Assembly: GCF_050433395.1 (NCBI RefSeq)
Contig: NZ_JBNPXH010000013.1
Span: forward strand, 124,001-188,000
DNA from: Mobilitalea torta
GTDB taxonomy: Bacteria > Bacillota > Clostridia > Lachnospirales > Lachnospiraceae
Length of the DNA: 64,000 nucleotides
Direction of reading: 5' to 3'
The position numbers were made by a program, and so were the translations under genes. Below, one piece after another: positions 51,086 through 58,724 of the stretch (position 1 is its first letter; each line of letters starts with the position of its first letter). A model generated the notes under the pieces. It ran no database searches. It had not been told where the DNA came from and saw only the letters and a program-made list of their open reading frames with translations.

Positions 51086-52976
51086 AAATCACAATCAGGT
51101 TAATAAAAAGGGAGTATTAAAGCGCCTGTTGAAAACATTGCTTGAATTTTACCCTGTTTTATTTCCTGTTATCGTGGCTGCGATTATATTTAATGCAGTG
51201 GTATCCGCCCTTCCTGCAATTTTTACGCAGAACATCATTGCCGAAGTAGAAAAGAGTTACAAGACAGGTGACTGGGGGGCGGTTTCCGGGCGTATCTTAG
51301 GGCTGGTAAGCTTCCTGGCGGCCTGCTATATCATCTCCCTTGGAGTGTCCTTTGCCTATAACCGTATGATGGCGGTGATGACACAGGGGGCGCTGAAAAA
51401 GCTCCGTATTAAAATGTTCTCCGGTATGCAGAATCTGCCGGTGAAATATTTTGATACCAATAACCATGGGGATGTCATGAGTTACTATACTAATGATATT
51501 GATACCTTGCGCCAGCTAATCTCCCAGAGTATTCCTCAGATTCTGTCTTCCTCTGTCATGGTGCTGACGGTATTCAGTATTATGCTGTACTTCAGCATAT
51601 GGATGACCCTGGTGGTGGTTGTGGGCGTCTTTGTGATGGTTAATATCACGAAAAAGGTAGGCGGCGGTTCTGCGAAATATTTTATCCGTCAGCAGAGGAT
51701 GATCGGCAAGCTGGAAGGCTATGTGGAAGAAATGATGAATGGTCAGAAGGTGGTCAAGGTATTTAACCACGAAGAGGAGAGCAAGCATGATTTTGATAAA
51801 ATAAATGATGATCTCTTTGAAGATGCCAGGACAGCGAACCGGTATGCCAACACCTTGGGCCCTATCTTAAATAATGTGGGCAATATTTTATATGTTATTG
51901 TAGCCATTGTGGGCGGCAGCCTGCTGTTAACCGGGGCTAAAAACTTCAGTATCTCCGGCATGGCATTCGGAATCAGCATTTTAGTACCTTTCTTAAATAT
52001 GACCAGGCAGTTTGCAGGCAATATCAATCAGGTGTCCCATCAGATCAATTCGGTTATTATGGGTCTTGCCGGAGCCTCCCGTATCTTCAGTTTAATTGAT
52101 GAAGAGCCGGAGGTGGATGAAGGCTATGTTACTTTAGTGAATGTAGAGGAAGCAGACGGCAAATTGATAGAGCATGAGGAGCGTACCAATATATGGGCAT
52201 GGAAGCATCCTCACAAGGATGGAACAGTAACTTATACGAAGCTGACCGGGGATGTGAGATTGGCGGATGTGGACTTTGGATATACAGAGGACAAGACCAT
52301 ACTTCATAATATCAACCTGTTTGCAGAGCCGGGCCAGAAAATCGCTTTCGTAGGGGCGACGGGTGCCGGTAAGACCACAATCACTAATCTGATTAACCGC
52401 TTCTACGATATTGCGGACGGTAAGATCCGTTATGACGGCATTAATATTAATAAGATTAAAAAAGCAGACCTTCGCCGTTCTTTAGGAATCGTTCTGCAGG
52501 ATACTAATCTTTTTACGGGAACTGTTATGGATAATATCCGGTACGGGAATCTTACGGCAAGTGATGATGAATGTGTGGAAGCGGCGAAACTGGCAGGAGC
52601 CCATGATTTTATCACCCGTTTGCCCATGGGATATGAGACCCCTCTTACGGGAAACGGCGCTAATATCTCCCAGGGACAGAGGCAGCTCTTAGCCATCGCC
52701 CGGGCGGCGGTTGCGGACCCTCCGGTTATGATACTGGATGAAGCGACTTCTTCCATTGATACCCGTACGGAAGCCATTGTACAGCGGGGAATGGATGCGC
52801 TGATGAAAGGGCGTACGGTATTTGTAATCGCTCACAGACTTTCCACGGTTAAAAACTCGGATGTGATTATGGTATTGGAAAACGGCCATATTGTAGAACG
52901 GGGCAATCATAATGAGCTGATCGCACAGAAAGGGAAGTATTATCAATTATATACCGGAGCGTTTGAATTAGAATAG
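51072..52976 (+). CDS. Heterodimeric ABC exporter subunit B (consensus site)
   Basis: This 634-residue exporter half has a six-helix domain (residues 20-340), Walker A GATGAGKTT, signature NISQGQRQLLAIARA and Walker B VMILDEATSSID with catalytic Glu. Between the membrane and ATPase domains is a 40-residue insertion (around IEHEERTNIWAWKHPHKDG) with a Trp/His-rich patch, found in many clostridial members. The ATG at 51072 lies within the end of subunit A. The pair should export hydrophobic or peptide compounds, with substrate unknown. Confidence 0.88.
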   Translation: MMNNKNHNQVNKKGVLKRLLKTLLEFYPVLFPVIVAAIIFNAVVSALPAIFTQNIIAEVEKSYKTGDWGAVSGRILGLVSFLAACYIISLGVSFAYNRMMAVMTQGALKKLRIKMFSGMQNLPVKYFDTNNHGDVMSYYTNDIDTLRQLISQSIPQILSSSVMVLTVFSIMLYFSIWMTLVVVVGVFVMVNITKKVGGGSAKYFIRQQRMIGKLEGYVEEMMNGQKVVKVFNHEEESKHDFDKINDDLFEDARTANRYANTLGPILNNVGNILYVIVAIVGGSLLLTGAKNFSISGMAFGISILVPFLNMTRQFAGNINQVSHQINSVIMGLAGASRIFSLIDEEPEVDEGYVTLVNVEEADGKLIEHEERTNIWAWKHPHKDGTVTYTKLTGDVRLADVDFGYTEDKTILHNINLFAEPGQKIAFVGATGAGKTTITNLINRFYDIADGKIRYDGININKIKKADLRRSLGIVLQDTNLFTGTVMDNIRYGNLTASDDECVEAAKLAGAHDFITRLPMGYETPLTGNGANISQGQRQLLAIARAAVADPPVMILDEATSSIDTRTEAIVQRGMDALMKGRTVFVIAHRLSTVKNSDVIMVLENGHIVERGNHNELIAQKGKYYQLYTGAFELE

Positions 52977-53057
52977 ATGGTTAAACGTAAGAAACTATTG
53001 TGGATTTCGTAAGAAGATTTTATATAGCTGAGTTTAGATAATAGATAATAAATTTTA

Positions 53058-53090
53058 ACTGGGGGACAGTAAATGCTCCCAGTTTCTTCT
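53058..53090 (+). terminator. Terminator after the exporter operon
   Basis: ACTGGG and CCCAGT pair around a loop of about 14 bases, followed by TTCTTCTTTT, 81 bases after the exporter stop. Confidence 0.65.
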
Positions 53091-53222
53091 TTTGTATAGA
53101 ACCCGGATAACATGAACATGGTTTTGGATTTCAGATAATATTTTGATTTTTATTGTAGGTACAGGTAAGATATGGTATCCTTAGCTCAATATTATATTGA
53201 GAAATAATACAATGAGAAAGGC

Positions 53223-53987
53223 ATGAGTATAAAAATGAAGAAAATGATCATGGTGTGCTGCTTAATATACATCTGCATCCTCGCTGCCTGTAAAAATGCA
53301 GATACAGTGGTGGAAGGCAGTTTGATGGAAGAAAGGAACCCTACAGGGGCCCCACTCCAACCCAGTGTGACAATGCCTCTTGAGAATCAAGAGCCAGAAG
53401 ACTTGAAGGATTATGTTTTGTCCTATCCAATCTCTGTGGAGGATGACAGAGCGCTTACCTTAAACCTGCACGGAAGGAAGCTAAGGGAAGAAGTAAACCT
53501 ATATGGTATTGGAAAAATAGAAGTCTTTGACGGCAGCAATCTTATTCAGACCATTTCAATACAGGAGGCAATTTCAGCCGAGTGGAATGAACAGGGTGTG
53601 GATGGGGATAGCTTTGGCGGCTATACAGAGGCCTTTACACCGGATGGATCGCTGACAACGGTTGACATGAACTTTGACAGCTCTCAGGATATAGGTCTGA
53701 TGAGCTGGATTACAAATAATAACCTTCCTTATTATTACTGGCTTTGGAATGAAGAGCAGGAACAGTTTGTATATTCTTTTTGCCTGACCGGTGCTGAGTT
53801 GGATGAGGAGAATCATCAGCTGCTTTCCAAAAGCAGAGATGGAGCACAGTATCTTACGGAGTATTATCAGTATGATGAGAGCGGAAGTCTGCAAGCTGTG
53901 AAACGCGTTGTGGAAACTTACGGCGGAAGCGAGGTAATTACAGAAACCTATGAGCTTATAAATGGTGAATGGCAGGAAGTAAAATAA
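53223..53987 (+). CDS. Hypothetical lipoprotein
   Basis: This 254-residue protein has a signal peptide ending LAAC (lipobox Cys near residue 22), so it should be anchored outside the cell membrane. The mature part is acidic and rich in beta-prone segments, without a domain I recognise. Repeated YY/YYW aromatic stretches (PYYYWLWNEEQEQFVYSF) occur near residue 170. It is monocistronic, with a perfect terminator 14 bases after the stop. The start may be ATG 53223 or the in-frame ATG 53235. Confidence 0.7.
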   Translation: MSIKMKKMIMVCCLIYICILAACKNADTVVEGSLMEERNPTGAPLQPSVTMPLENQEPEDLKDYVLSYPISVEDDRALTLNLHGRKLREEVNLYGIGKIEVFDGSNLIQTISIQEAISAEWNEQGVDGDSFGGYTEAFTPDGSLTTVDMNFDSSQDIGLMSWITNNNLPYYYWLWNEEQEQFVYSFCLTGAELDEENHQLLSKSRDGAQYLTEYYQYDESGSLQAVKRVVETYGGSEVITETYELINGEWQEVK

Positions 53988-54000
53988 TGCTTTGTGGAAT

Positions 54001-54032
54001 ACCCCTGTGAGCAGTCGGAATCTCACAGGGGT
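54001..54032. terminator. Strong terminator of the lipoprotein gene
   Basis: ACCCCTGTGAG and CTCACAGGGGT are perfect 11-base arms around a 10-base loop. GTTTC follows on the plus strand. Confidence 0.8.
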
Positions 54033-54049
54033 GTTTCTAAGCAATCATC

Positions 54050-54240
54050 CTAAAATGCCTTTATCTCTGACAATCCTTTAGGCGTTGTAACAAACTTCTG
54101 ACTGCGGCTCTTGGGCTTATCCGGGATTGTCATATTCAGCAGGTTTTCTTCTACCAAGGGGTATACATAGGTCTGCATTGCATAATATTGTGTCATTCGG
54201 ATCAATCTCGAGATCTCGTCCCTGGTGCGGGGCTCCTGGC
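54050..54240 (-). pseudogene. 3' remnant of an ATP-binding/HTH protein gene
   Basis: On the minus strand a frame reads RTRDEISRLIRMTQYYAMQ, then YPLVEENLLNMTIPDKPKSR, then QKFVTTPKGLSEIKAF and a stop at 54050-54052. This resembles the C-terminal winged-helix end of AlbA_2/RecG-like divergent ATPase proteins (MTIPDKP-S-Q-Y pattern). No upstream part survives, because the frame runs into an unrelated plus-strand remnant near 54245. Confidence 0.55.
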
Positions 54241-54249
54241 ATAAAATGT

Positions 54250-54495
54250 GTATGTCTTTCCGGACATCTCCTGTGGATTGTAGCGATAGGAAGCATATCG
54301 GTGGGCTTTAAGCTTAGAAATAAGGGCATAAGGCTGTGTGGACTGATATTGACTATTATAATGGTGGCGAGATTCATCGTTGTGGATCTGAACCAGGAGA
54401 ATTCGATTACCCGGGTTCTTGCATTGATAGCAGGAGGCGGCCTGTGCTTTTTGATCAGCTTTATTTATAACAAACTGAGTGAGAATTACTCATAA
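54250..54495 (+). pseudogene. 3' remnant of a DUF2339-like membrane protein gene
   Basis: The plus strand encodes two or three hydrophobic segments (LLWIVAIGSISVGFKLRNKG, GLILTIIMVARFIVVDL, ALIAGGGLCFLISFIYNKLS) like the C-terminal end of large DUF2339 membrane proteins. A start at 54127 can be drawn, but the first 43 residues derive from antisense reading of the neighbouring remnant. The original gene would be several times longer, so this is a deletion product. Confidence 0.55.
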
Positions 54496-54530
54496 AGAAT
54501 GGATGCATTAAAAAATGGATACATAAAAAG

Positions 54531-54565
54531 CTCCTGGGACATTTTTCGTGCCCCAGGAGTACTGT
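54531..54565. terminator. Terminator of the superoxide dismutase gene
   Basis: CTCCTGGG and CCCAGGAG (8 bp) pair around a 12-13 base loop. The hairpin lies 28 bases past the minus-strand sod stop and just after the plus-strand remnant. Confidence 0.7.
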
Positions 54566-54586
54566 TTTTGGAAGATCGCAGGACCG

Positions 54587-55216
54587 TTATGCTCCTGCTT
54601 TAATTTTTTTATAAAGATCAGCGATCTGATCCCAGTCCAGCACGGCATATAATGCGTTAACATAGTCAAGGCGCAGATTCTTATACTTCAGATAGTATGC
54701 ATGCTCCCATACATCGATACCGAGGATGGGGGTCCATTCGCCGTGGCTTTCCATAAGGGGATTATCCTGGTTAGGGCTGGAGGTTACCTGCAGCTTGCCG
54801 GATTGATTGGCTGATAGCCAGGCCCAGCCGGAACCGAATCTGGCCGCCGCCGCATTATTTAATTTCTCTTTCAGGCTGTCAAAGCTTCCGAAATCAGCTT
54901 CAATCTGTTTTAACAGCTCTCCTTCCGGCTTTTGCGAGCCCTTCGGTGAAAGAGTGGAGAAGTACAAATTATGGTTATAATATCCGCCGCCGTTATTTCT
55001 TACGGCTGTTCTTGATGCCTCATCCGGCAGCTGATCCAAATTGTTCAATAGATCTTCAATGGATTTATGAGACAATTCTGGGTGCTTATCAACAGCAGCG
55101 TTCAGATTTGCAGTGTAGGCAGCGTGATGCTTGGTATAATGGGTAACCATCGTAAGCTCGTCAATATGGGGCTCCAGTTCATTGAAATTATATTTTAATT
55201 CGATTTGTTTAAACAT
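54587..55216 (-). CDS. Superoxide dismutase, Fe/Mn family
   Basis: This 209-residue enzyme converts superoxide to oxygen and peroxide in the cytoplasm. Metal ligands are visible: His in MVTHYTKHHAAY (residues 24-35), His in GGGYYNHNLYF (near 81), then Asp and His in DVWEHAYYLKY (near 169-173). The length is normal. Fe or Mn cannot be assigned confidently from sequence. Upstream lie a palindrome and a Fur-box-like site, suggesting metal- or peroxide-responsive control, which would fit an anaerobe defending against oxygen. Confidence 0.95.
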   Translation of the reverse strand: MFKQIELKYNFNELEPHIDELTMVTHYTKHHAAYTANLNAAVDKHPELSHKSIEDLLNNLDQLPDEASRTAVRNNGGGYYNHNLYFSTLSPKGSQKPEGELLKQIEADFGSFDSLKEKLNNAAAARFGSGWAWLSANQSGKLQVTSSPNQDNPLMESHGEWTPILGIDVWEHAYYLKYKNLRLDYVNALYAVLDWDQIADLYKKIKAGA

Positions 55217-55295
55217 AAGTATCGCTCCTTTAAGATAATATTTGTTTGGTGCATATATGAATTATACAATAGATATCTGAAAAAAGAAAGCATTG

Positions 55296-55314
55296 TTTAC
55301 AATTTAATTGTAAA
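55296..55314. promoter_or_regulatory. PerR/Fur-like palindrome upstream of sod
   Basis: TTTACAATT-T-AATTGTAAA is a perfect 9-1-9 inverted repeat, about 80 bases upstream of the sod start. Its size and A/T-rich form resemble PerR/Fur-family operators. Confidence 0.5.
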
Positions 55315-55346
55315 ATATTGAACTTTCTATATATCTGACAAATAAT

Positions 55347-55365
55347 AATAATGAAAATCAATATC
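55347..55365 (-). promoter_or_regulatory. Fur-box-like site upstream of sod
   Basis: Read on the minus strand, the 19 bases GATATTGATTTTCATTATT agree with the Fur consensus GATAATGATAATCATTATC at 15 of 19 positions. It lies about 130 bases before the sod start. The rest of 55217-55589 holds no gene that I can see. Confidence 0.45.
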
Positions 55366-55589
55366 ATTTGTAAAATGTGACTATGTTTTCCCTGGGTCAA
55401 ATGGGCAATTGGATTTTTGATCAGGCTGGCTAGTGGAGCGCACAATGATCATGGTAACCTGAAGTCGGTGCCTGATGTGCAGCAGCGAATTAAGGTGATA
55501 TGCTGCTTGAATGAAAGATATAATAATATAAAGGTTTTTGAAGAGAATAGTTATGATAGAAATTAAAAAGATGGAAGGAGTGTTGCTAT

Positions 55590-55817
55590 ATGAATCCGGG
55601 ACAGGAGATGTTTTATCATTTTTTTATGGAGCGGGCAAGGGACGACAAGAAGGAAGAGGCAAAGTCTTTGCTGGAGGATAGCTTTGCACGGCAGGCCGCG
55701 GGAACCTTTGATATGGCATATTTTCAGGAAATCATGCCTAAGTTTTATGCAGTAGTTAAACCGGAAACGGTAAATGAAATAAAAGAAGCAATGGATCATT
55801 TTGCGTCAAGATTGTAA
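55590..55817 (+). CDS. Small hypothetical protein
   Basis: This 75-residue acidic, helical protein (MNPGQEMFYHFFMERARDD onward) has no recognised domain. Several helices are predicted from regular hydrophobic spacing, with a conserved-looking VKPETVNEIKEAMDHF end. A good ribosome site (GGAAGGAGTG) and a strong terminator right after the stop support a real gene. It is monocistronic. Confidence 0.65.
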   Translation: MNPGQEMFYHFFMERARDDKKEEAKSLLEDSFARQAAGTFDMAYFQEIMPKFYAVVKPETVNEIKEAMDHFASRL

Positions 55818-55833
55818 AAATCGGCCATCAGAT

Positions 55834-55877
55834 AAGGCCTTCCATGATTTATTCTGTCATGGGAGGCCTTATTTTTT
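55834..55877 (+). terminator. Strong terminator of the small-protein gene
   Basis: AAGGCCTTCCATGA pairs with TCATGGGAGGCCTT (one mismatch) around a 9-base loop, followed by ATTTTTTT. Confidence 0.85.
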
Positions 55878-56965
55878 TAATATCCTTTTGCTATTGCAGC
55901 TTTTTCTGCTTCGTCAGAAGTCGTGTCGGAAGAAGTGATTACATAGGGCTCCGCATTAACCGATATGGAGGTGCCGTCTGTGGTGAAGACAATGCTGCCC
56001 TGTTCGTCAGTCCGGTACAGATGAATAGCCCGGTCCTTCATAACCTGCATGGTCAAGGAATGGGGATGCTCATATTTGTTTCCTTTTCCAACACTGATCA
56101 CAGCGTAGTTCGGATTAACCTTATCCAGAAAATTAATTGTGCTGCTGGTAGAAGAGCCATGGTGACTGAGCTTTAGTACGTCGGCGGATAAATCAATGCC
56201 GTTTTCCAACATTTCGGCTTCTGAAACAGTCTGGGCATCACCTGCCAGCAGGAAGGAAGTATTTCCGTAAGTAAGTTTTATTCCGATGCTATAATCATTC
56301 AAGGATTCATAGCCGGATGAATTGGGAGAGATGATGACAAAGGATGCATTGCCGAGAGTATAGTTATCCCCAACCACAGGTCTAATAATAGTAAGCTCCT
56401 TATCCGCAATTACGTCCAGCACATCTTTGTAATTCTCGGAATCAATGGAAACGTCCGGCAGGAGTACATGATCTACATCAAAGGCATTCATAACGGTATC
56501 AAGGCCTCCGATATGATCGTTGTGCGGATGAGTGCCAATCACATAATCCAGTCTTTCTACTCCCAGCTTTTTTAAATATTTTGTAACGGTATTTCCTTTT
56601 TCATTTAAACCTGCATCGATGAGCATGAAGCGGTCATTATCCTCGATCAGAATGGAATCCCCCTGTTCGACATCAATAAAGTGAAGCCGGACGACCGGGC
56701 TTGCTGTGGGGGAAGGTGTATTGCTTGCGGCAACCTCCGAAGGAGTGGGAGCAAGGGTAAGGATTGCAGTAGGAGAGATAGCCGGGGGAGTGCCGGAAGG
56801 GGTGGGAGAGGCATTGGTTGGAGAAATACTCGGAGTGCCCGTTGGCTGTATATTATTATCGGAAGCAGCAGGGCGTATCAGAATCCATACTGCTATAAAT
56901 AATAGGGTTACAATTCCAATTAGGGGAAGAAGAATTACTGCTTTGTTTCTTTTATTTCTATTCAT
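55877..56965 (-). CDS. Extracellular metallo-beta-lactamase-fold hydrolase (ComEC-like)
   Basis: This 362-residue protein has a signal anchor (about residues 8-28) and a Pro/Thr/Ser-rich linker (about 35-85, e.g. TPSISPTNASPTPSGTPP). A catalytic domain follows, with VRLHFIDVEQGDSILIE and the metal motif GTHPHNDHIGG. The C-terminal part has LKLSHHGSSTSS. It resembles the metallo-hydrolase half of ComEC/Rec2, made here as a stand-alone exported enzyme. The ATG at 56965 has CAAGGAGA just upstream. The possible substrate is nucleic acid or a phosphodiester outside the cell. Confidence 0.85.
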   Translation of the reverse strand: MNRNKRNKAVILLPLIGIVTLLFIAVWILIRPAASDNNIQPTGTPSISPTNASPTPSGTPPAISPTAILTLAPTPSEVAASNTPSPTASPVVRLHFIDVEQGDSILIEDNDRFMLIDAGLNEKGNTVTKYLKKLGVERLDYVIGTHPHNDHIGGLDTVMNAFDVDHVLLPDVSIDSENYKDVLDVIADKELTIIRPVVGDNYTLGNASFVIISPNSSGYESLNDYSIGIKLTYGNTSFLLAGDAQTVSEAEMLENGIDLSADVLKLSHHGSSTSSTINFLDKVNPNYAVISVGKGNKYEHPHSLTMQVMKDRAIHLYRTDEQGSIVFTTDGTSISVNAEPYVITSSDTTSDEAEKAAIAKGY

Positions 56966-57108
56966 TGTGAATCTCCTTGTATGATATGTTTCATTGATAT
57001 TTTCCAATCACATGATTTTGAGCAAGCTCGCATCATGCTCATTCCGCTTTCATTATATCATACATACAAGCAGCCAGAAAAGCATCATTGTGTGTAAAAG
57101 AAGAACTA

Positions 57109-57137
57109 TTGACGGTGATATATATGCGTGATACAAT
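57109..57137 (+). promoter_or_regulatory. Promoter upstream of the 20-codon ORF
   Basis: TTGACG (57109-57114) and TACAAT (57132-57137) are separated by exactly 17 bases. The only ORF it could drive before the convergent gene is the short one at 57178. Confidence 0.55.
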
Positions 57138-57177
57138 TAAATTGCTTAAAATATGATTTTTTCAAAGGAGAATGAAA

Positions 57178-57240
57178 ATGACACTTTATGATATCACGGC
57201 TGCTTTTGAAAAGAGTATTGCTAAGCTTTTGGAGGAATAA
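57178..57240 (+). CDS. Very short ORF or gene remnant, 20 residues
   Basis: The ORF MTLYDITAAFEKSIAKLLEE is preceded by CAAAGGAG at good spacing and by a near-consensus promoter, and ends with TAA. The peptide would form one amphipathic helix. It may be a genuine micro-protein or leader, or the surviving 5' end of a deleted gene. The sequence alone cannot decide. Confidence 0.4.
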   Translation: MTLYDITAAFEKSIAKLLEE

Positions 57241-57275
57241 TATCCTTTCTGTGTATGAGTTTCTGTTTCCGCATG

Positions 57276-58196
57276 TCAGAGGCTGACAGAAGTGATGTAC
57301 AGATCATCATAGGTTTTATAAAAGTATTCACAGGTATTGGTATTCATAAATGCCGTATATTTTGTATAGTCATAAGCATCCTGGCTGGTTATTACCGCTC
57401 CTTTTGGGATGGAGACACTTTCCATGATATGAAAGCATGCGGTAATTGCCTCCCGGCTGTCCTTCGGCACAGGGATATGTGCCTTCAGATAAGCGGTCCG
57501 CACAAAACGTTCCGGAGAGGTAAAGCCGCCCGGAAGGGGAAACGTTCCCCCGGCTTGGCCGAAGGGGGTTAACTGGGCATTATTCCAGAAAACCTTCTCT
57601 GTCTGTGTCGGAACCGCTCCCATATAGTTTCTCAAATTAGTTATATGCCATCGGAAATCAGGGCTATTGGACATAACGCCAATAGGATTGTTGATTAATT
57701 CCAGACCTTTTTCTGTTGGTTCAATTACCGCACATGCTCCGCTTCTGTCGGTGGCAATCCAGTGCAGCGGTGCTATGGTATGGGTGACCGGATCGGGAAT
57801 ACCGATGATGGAGGTATGGTTTACCAGTTGGGATAATTCCTCTACAGAAGCGCATCTGCCCAGGATGTAGTGGAGAAAATCAATGGATGCCACTGCTTCG
57901 GTACCCTTGCCGGCGGGCATTGTGCCATAACGGGCATATCCGGCAAAGTACAGGACCGCTGCGGCAAAGCCTTTCTCATTGACACCATCAAAAAAACCAA
58001 GGATTCCATCCAGTTCCTGACCCAGGCCGATAAATCGGTAGGAATCTTGGAAAACATTATTAATGTTCAAGCTGCTGTTCCATTGATAAGAGCTGGGGAC
58101 GATATAAGGACGGGGTATAATATCATGTGAGAAATCCATGGTACGGCCGAAGAATTGCTCTCCGGACTGAGATTGCAGAGTCATTGCAGTACACAT
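57276..58196 (-). CDS. Choloylglycine hydrolase-family enzyme (bile salt hydrolase/penicillin V acylase type)
   Basis: This 306-residue Ntn hydrolase cleaves linear amide bonds. The ATG at 58196 gives Met1-Cys2, so Cys2 becomes the N-terminal nucleophile. Arg18 and Asp21 (GRTMDF) follow. Asn in VMSNSPDF (near 173) and Arg in SPERFVRTAY (near 223) complete the family's catalytic set. GGAGG stands 8-10 bases before the start. No signal peptide is present. Whether the substrate is bile salts, penicillin V or acyl-homoserine-type amides is not clear. Its upstream region consists of 70-bp tandem repeats. Confidence 0.9.
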   Translation of the reverse strand: MCTAMTLQSQSGEQFFGRTMDFSHDIIPRPYIVPSSYQWNSSLNINNVFQDSYRFIGLGQELDGILGFFDGVNEKGFAAAVLYFAGYARYGTMPAGKGTEAVASIDFLHYILGRCASVEELSQLVNHTSIIGIPDPVTHTIAPLHWIATDRSGACAVIEPTEKGLELINNPIGVMSNSPDFRWHITNLRNYMGAVPTQTEKVFWNNAQLTPFGQAGGTFPLPGGFTSPERFVRTAYLKAHIPVPKDSREAITACFHIMESVSIPKGAVITSQDAYDYTKYTAFMNTNTCEYFYKTYDDLYITSVSL

Positions 58197-58230
58197 ACGG
58201 ACTACCTCCGGAATGCTGTTTATATAATAT

Positions 58231-58560
58231 ATTACAGGAACATAAAACATGTTCCTGTAATCGAGGTGTACAATGCAGTGCAGTTATTCTCATAATGTGT
58301 ATTACAGGAACATAAAACATGTTCCTGTAATCGAGGTGTACAATGCAGTGCAGTTATTCTCATAATGTGTATTACAGGAACATAAAACATGTTCCNNNNN
58401 NNNNNNNNNNNNNNNNNNNNNNNNNNNNNNNNNNNNNNNNNNNNNNNNNNNNNNNNNNNNNNNNNNNNNNNNNNNNNNNNNNNNNNNNNNNNNCCTGTAA
58501 TCGAGGTGTACAATATGGTGCAGTTATTCTTATAGTATGTATAACAATAATATAAAACGT
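58231..58560. repeat. 70-bp tandem repeat with 31-bp palindrome, contains gap
   Basis: Units start at 58231, 58301 and 58371 and are identical as far as visible. A diverged last copy follows the N run. Each begins ATTACAGGAACAT-AAAAC-ATGTTCCTGTAAT, a 13-bp perfect inverted repeat with a 5-base centre. The array lies between the divergent hydrolase (minus) and methyltransferase (plus) genes. Variable spacers are absent, so it is not a CRISPR array. Confidence 0.9.
58396..58493. other. Assembly gap of 98 Ns inside the repeat
   Basis: The gap starts within the palindrome of the third unit and resumes within the same palindrome of a later unit. Preserving a 70-base register would need 68 or 138 missing bases, not 98, so the gap length is probably an estimate and the true copy number is unknown. 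Confidence 0.95.
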
Positions 58561-58583
58561 GTTTCTTAATCTGCAAATGTTAT

Positions 58584-58608
58584 GTTATAATGTCGTTAGC
58601 ATTATAAC
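58584..58608. promoter_or_regulatory. Inverted repeat overlapping a TATAAT upstream of methyltransferase
   Basis: GTTATAATG and CATTATAAC form a perfect 9-bp inverted repeat with a 7-base centre. Each arm contains TATAAT-like sequence, so it could be an operator over divergent -10 elements. A second TATAAT lies at about 58677. Confidence 0.5.
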
Positions 58609-58724
58609 CGCGCCGGAGCAGGGTGGAGTTCGCATCCTGGCACGAAGCGCCATCTCATGGACGCTTGCGGAGAGTGTATAATATCGACAGATAAAGATAA
58701 GCAATTTGCATGGAGAGATTAAAT

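Noticed and set aside
54127..54255. Upstream half of the 122-residue ORF as a real protein start
   Set aside because: These codons are the antisense of a recognisable minus-strand gene tail, so the ORF start is an accident of the deletion junction.
58231..58560. CRISPR-like array
   Set aside because: The 70-bp units are identical along their whole length with no variable spacers, no leader and no cas genes nearby. It is a plain tandem repeat.
58232..58576. ORFs running through the N gap
   Set aside because: Their middle is unknown sequence and the ends are repeats read in frame. No protein can be supported.
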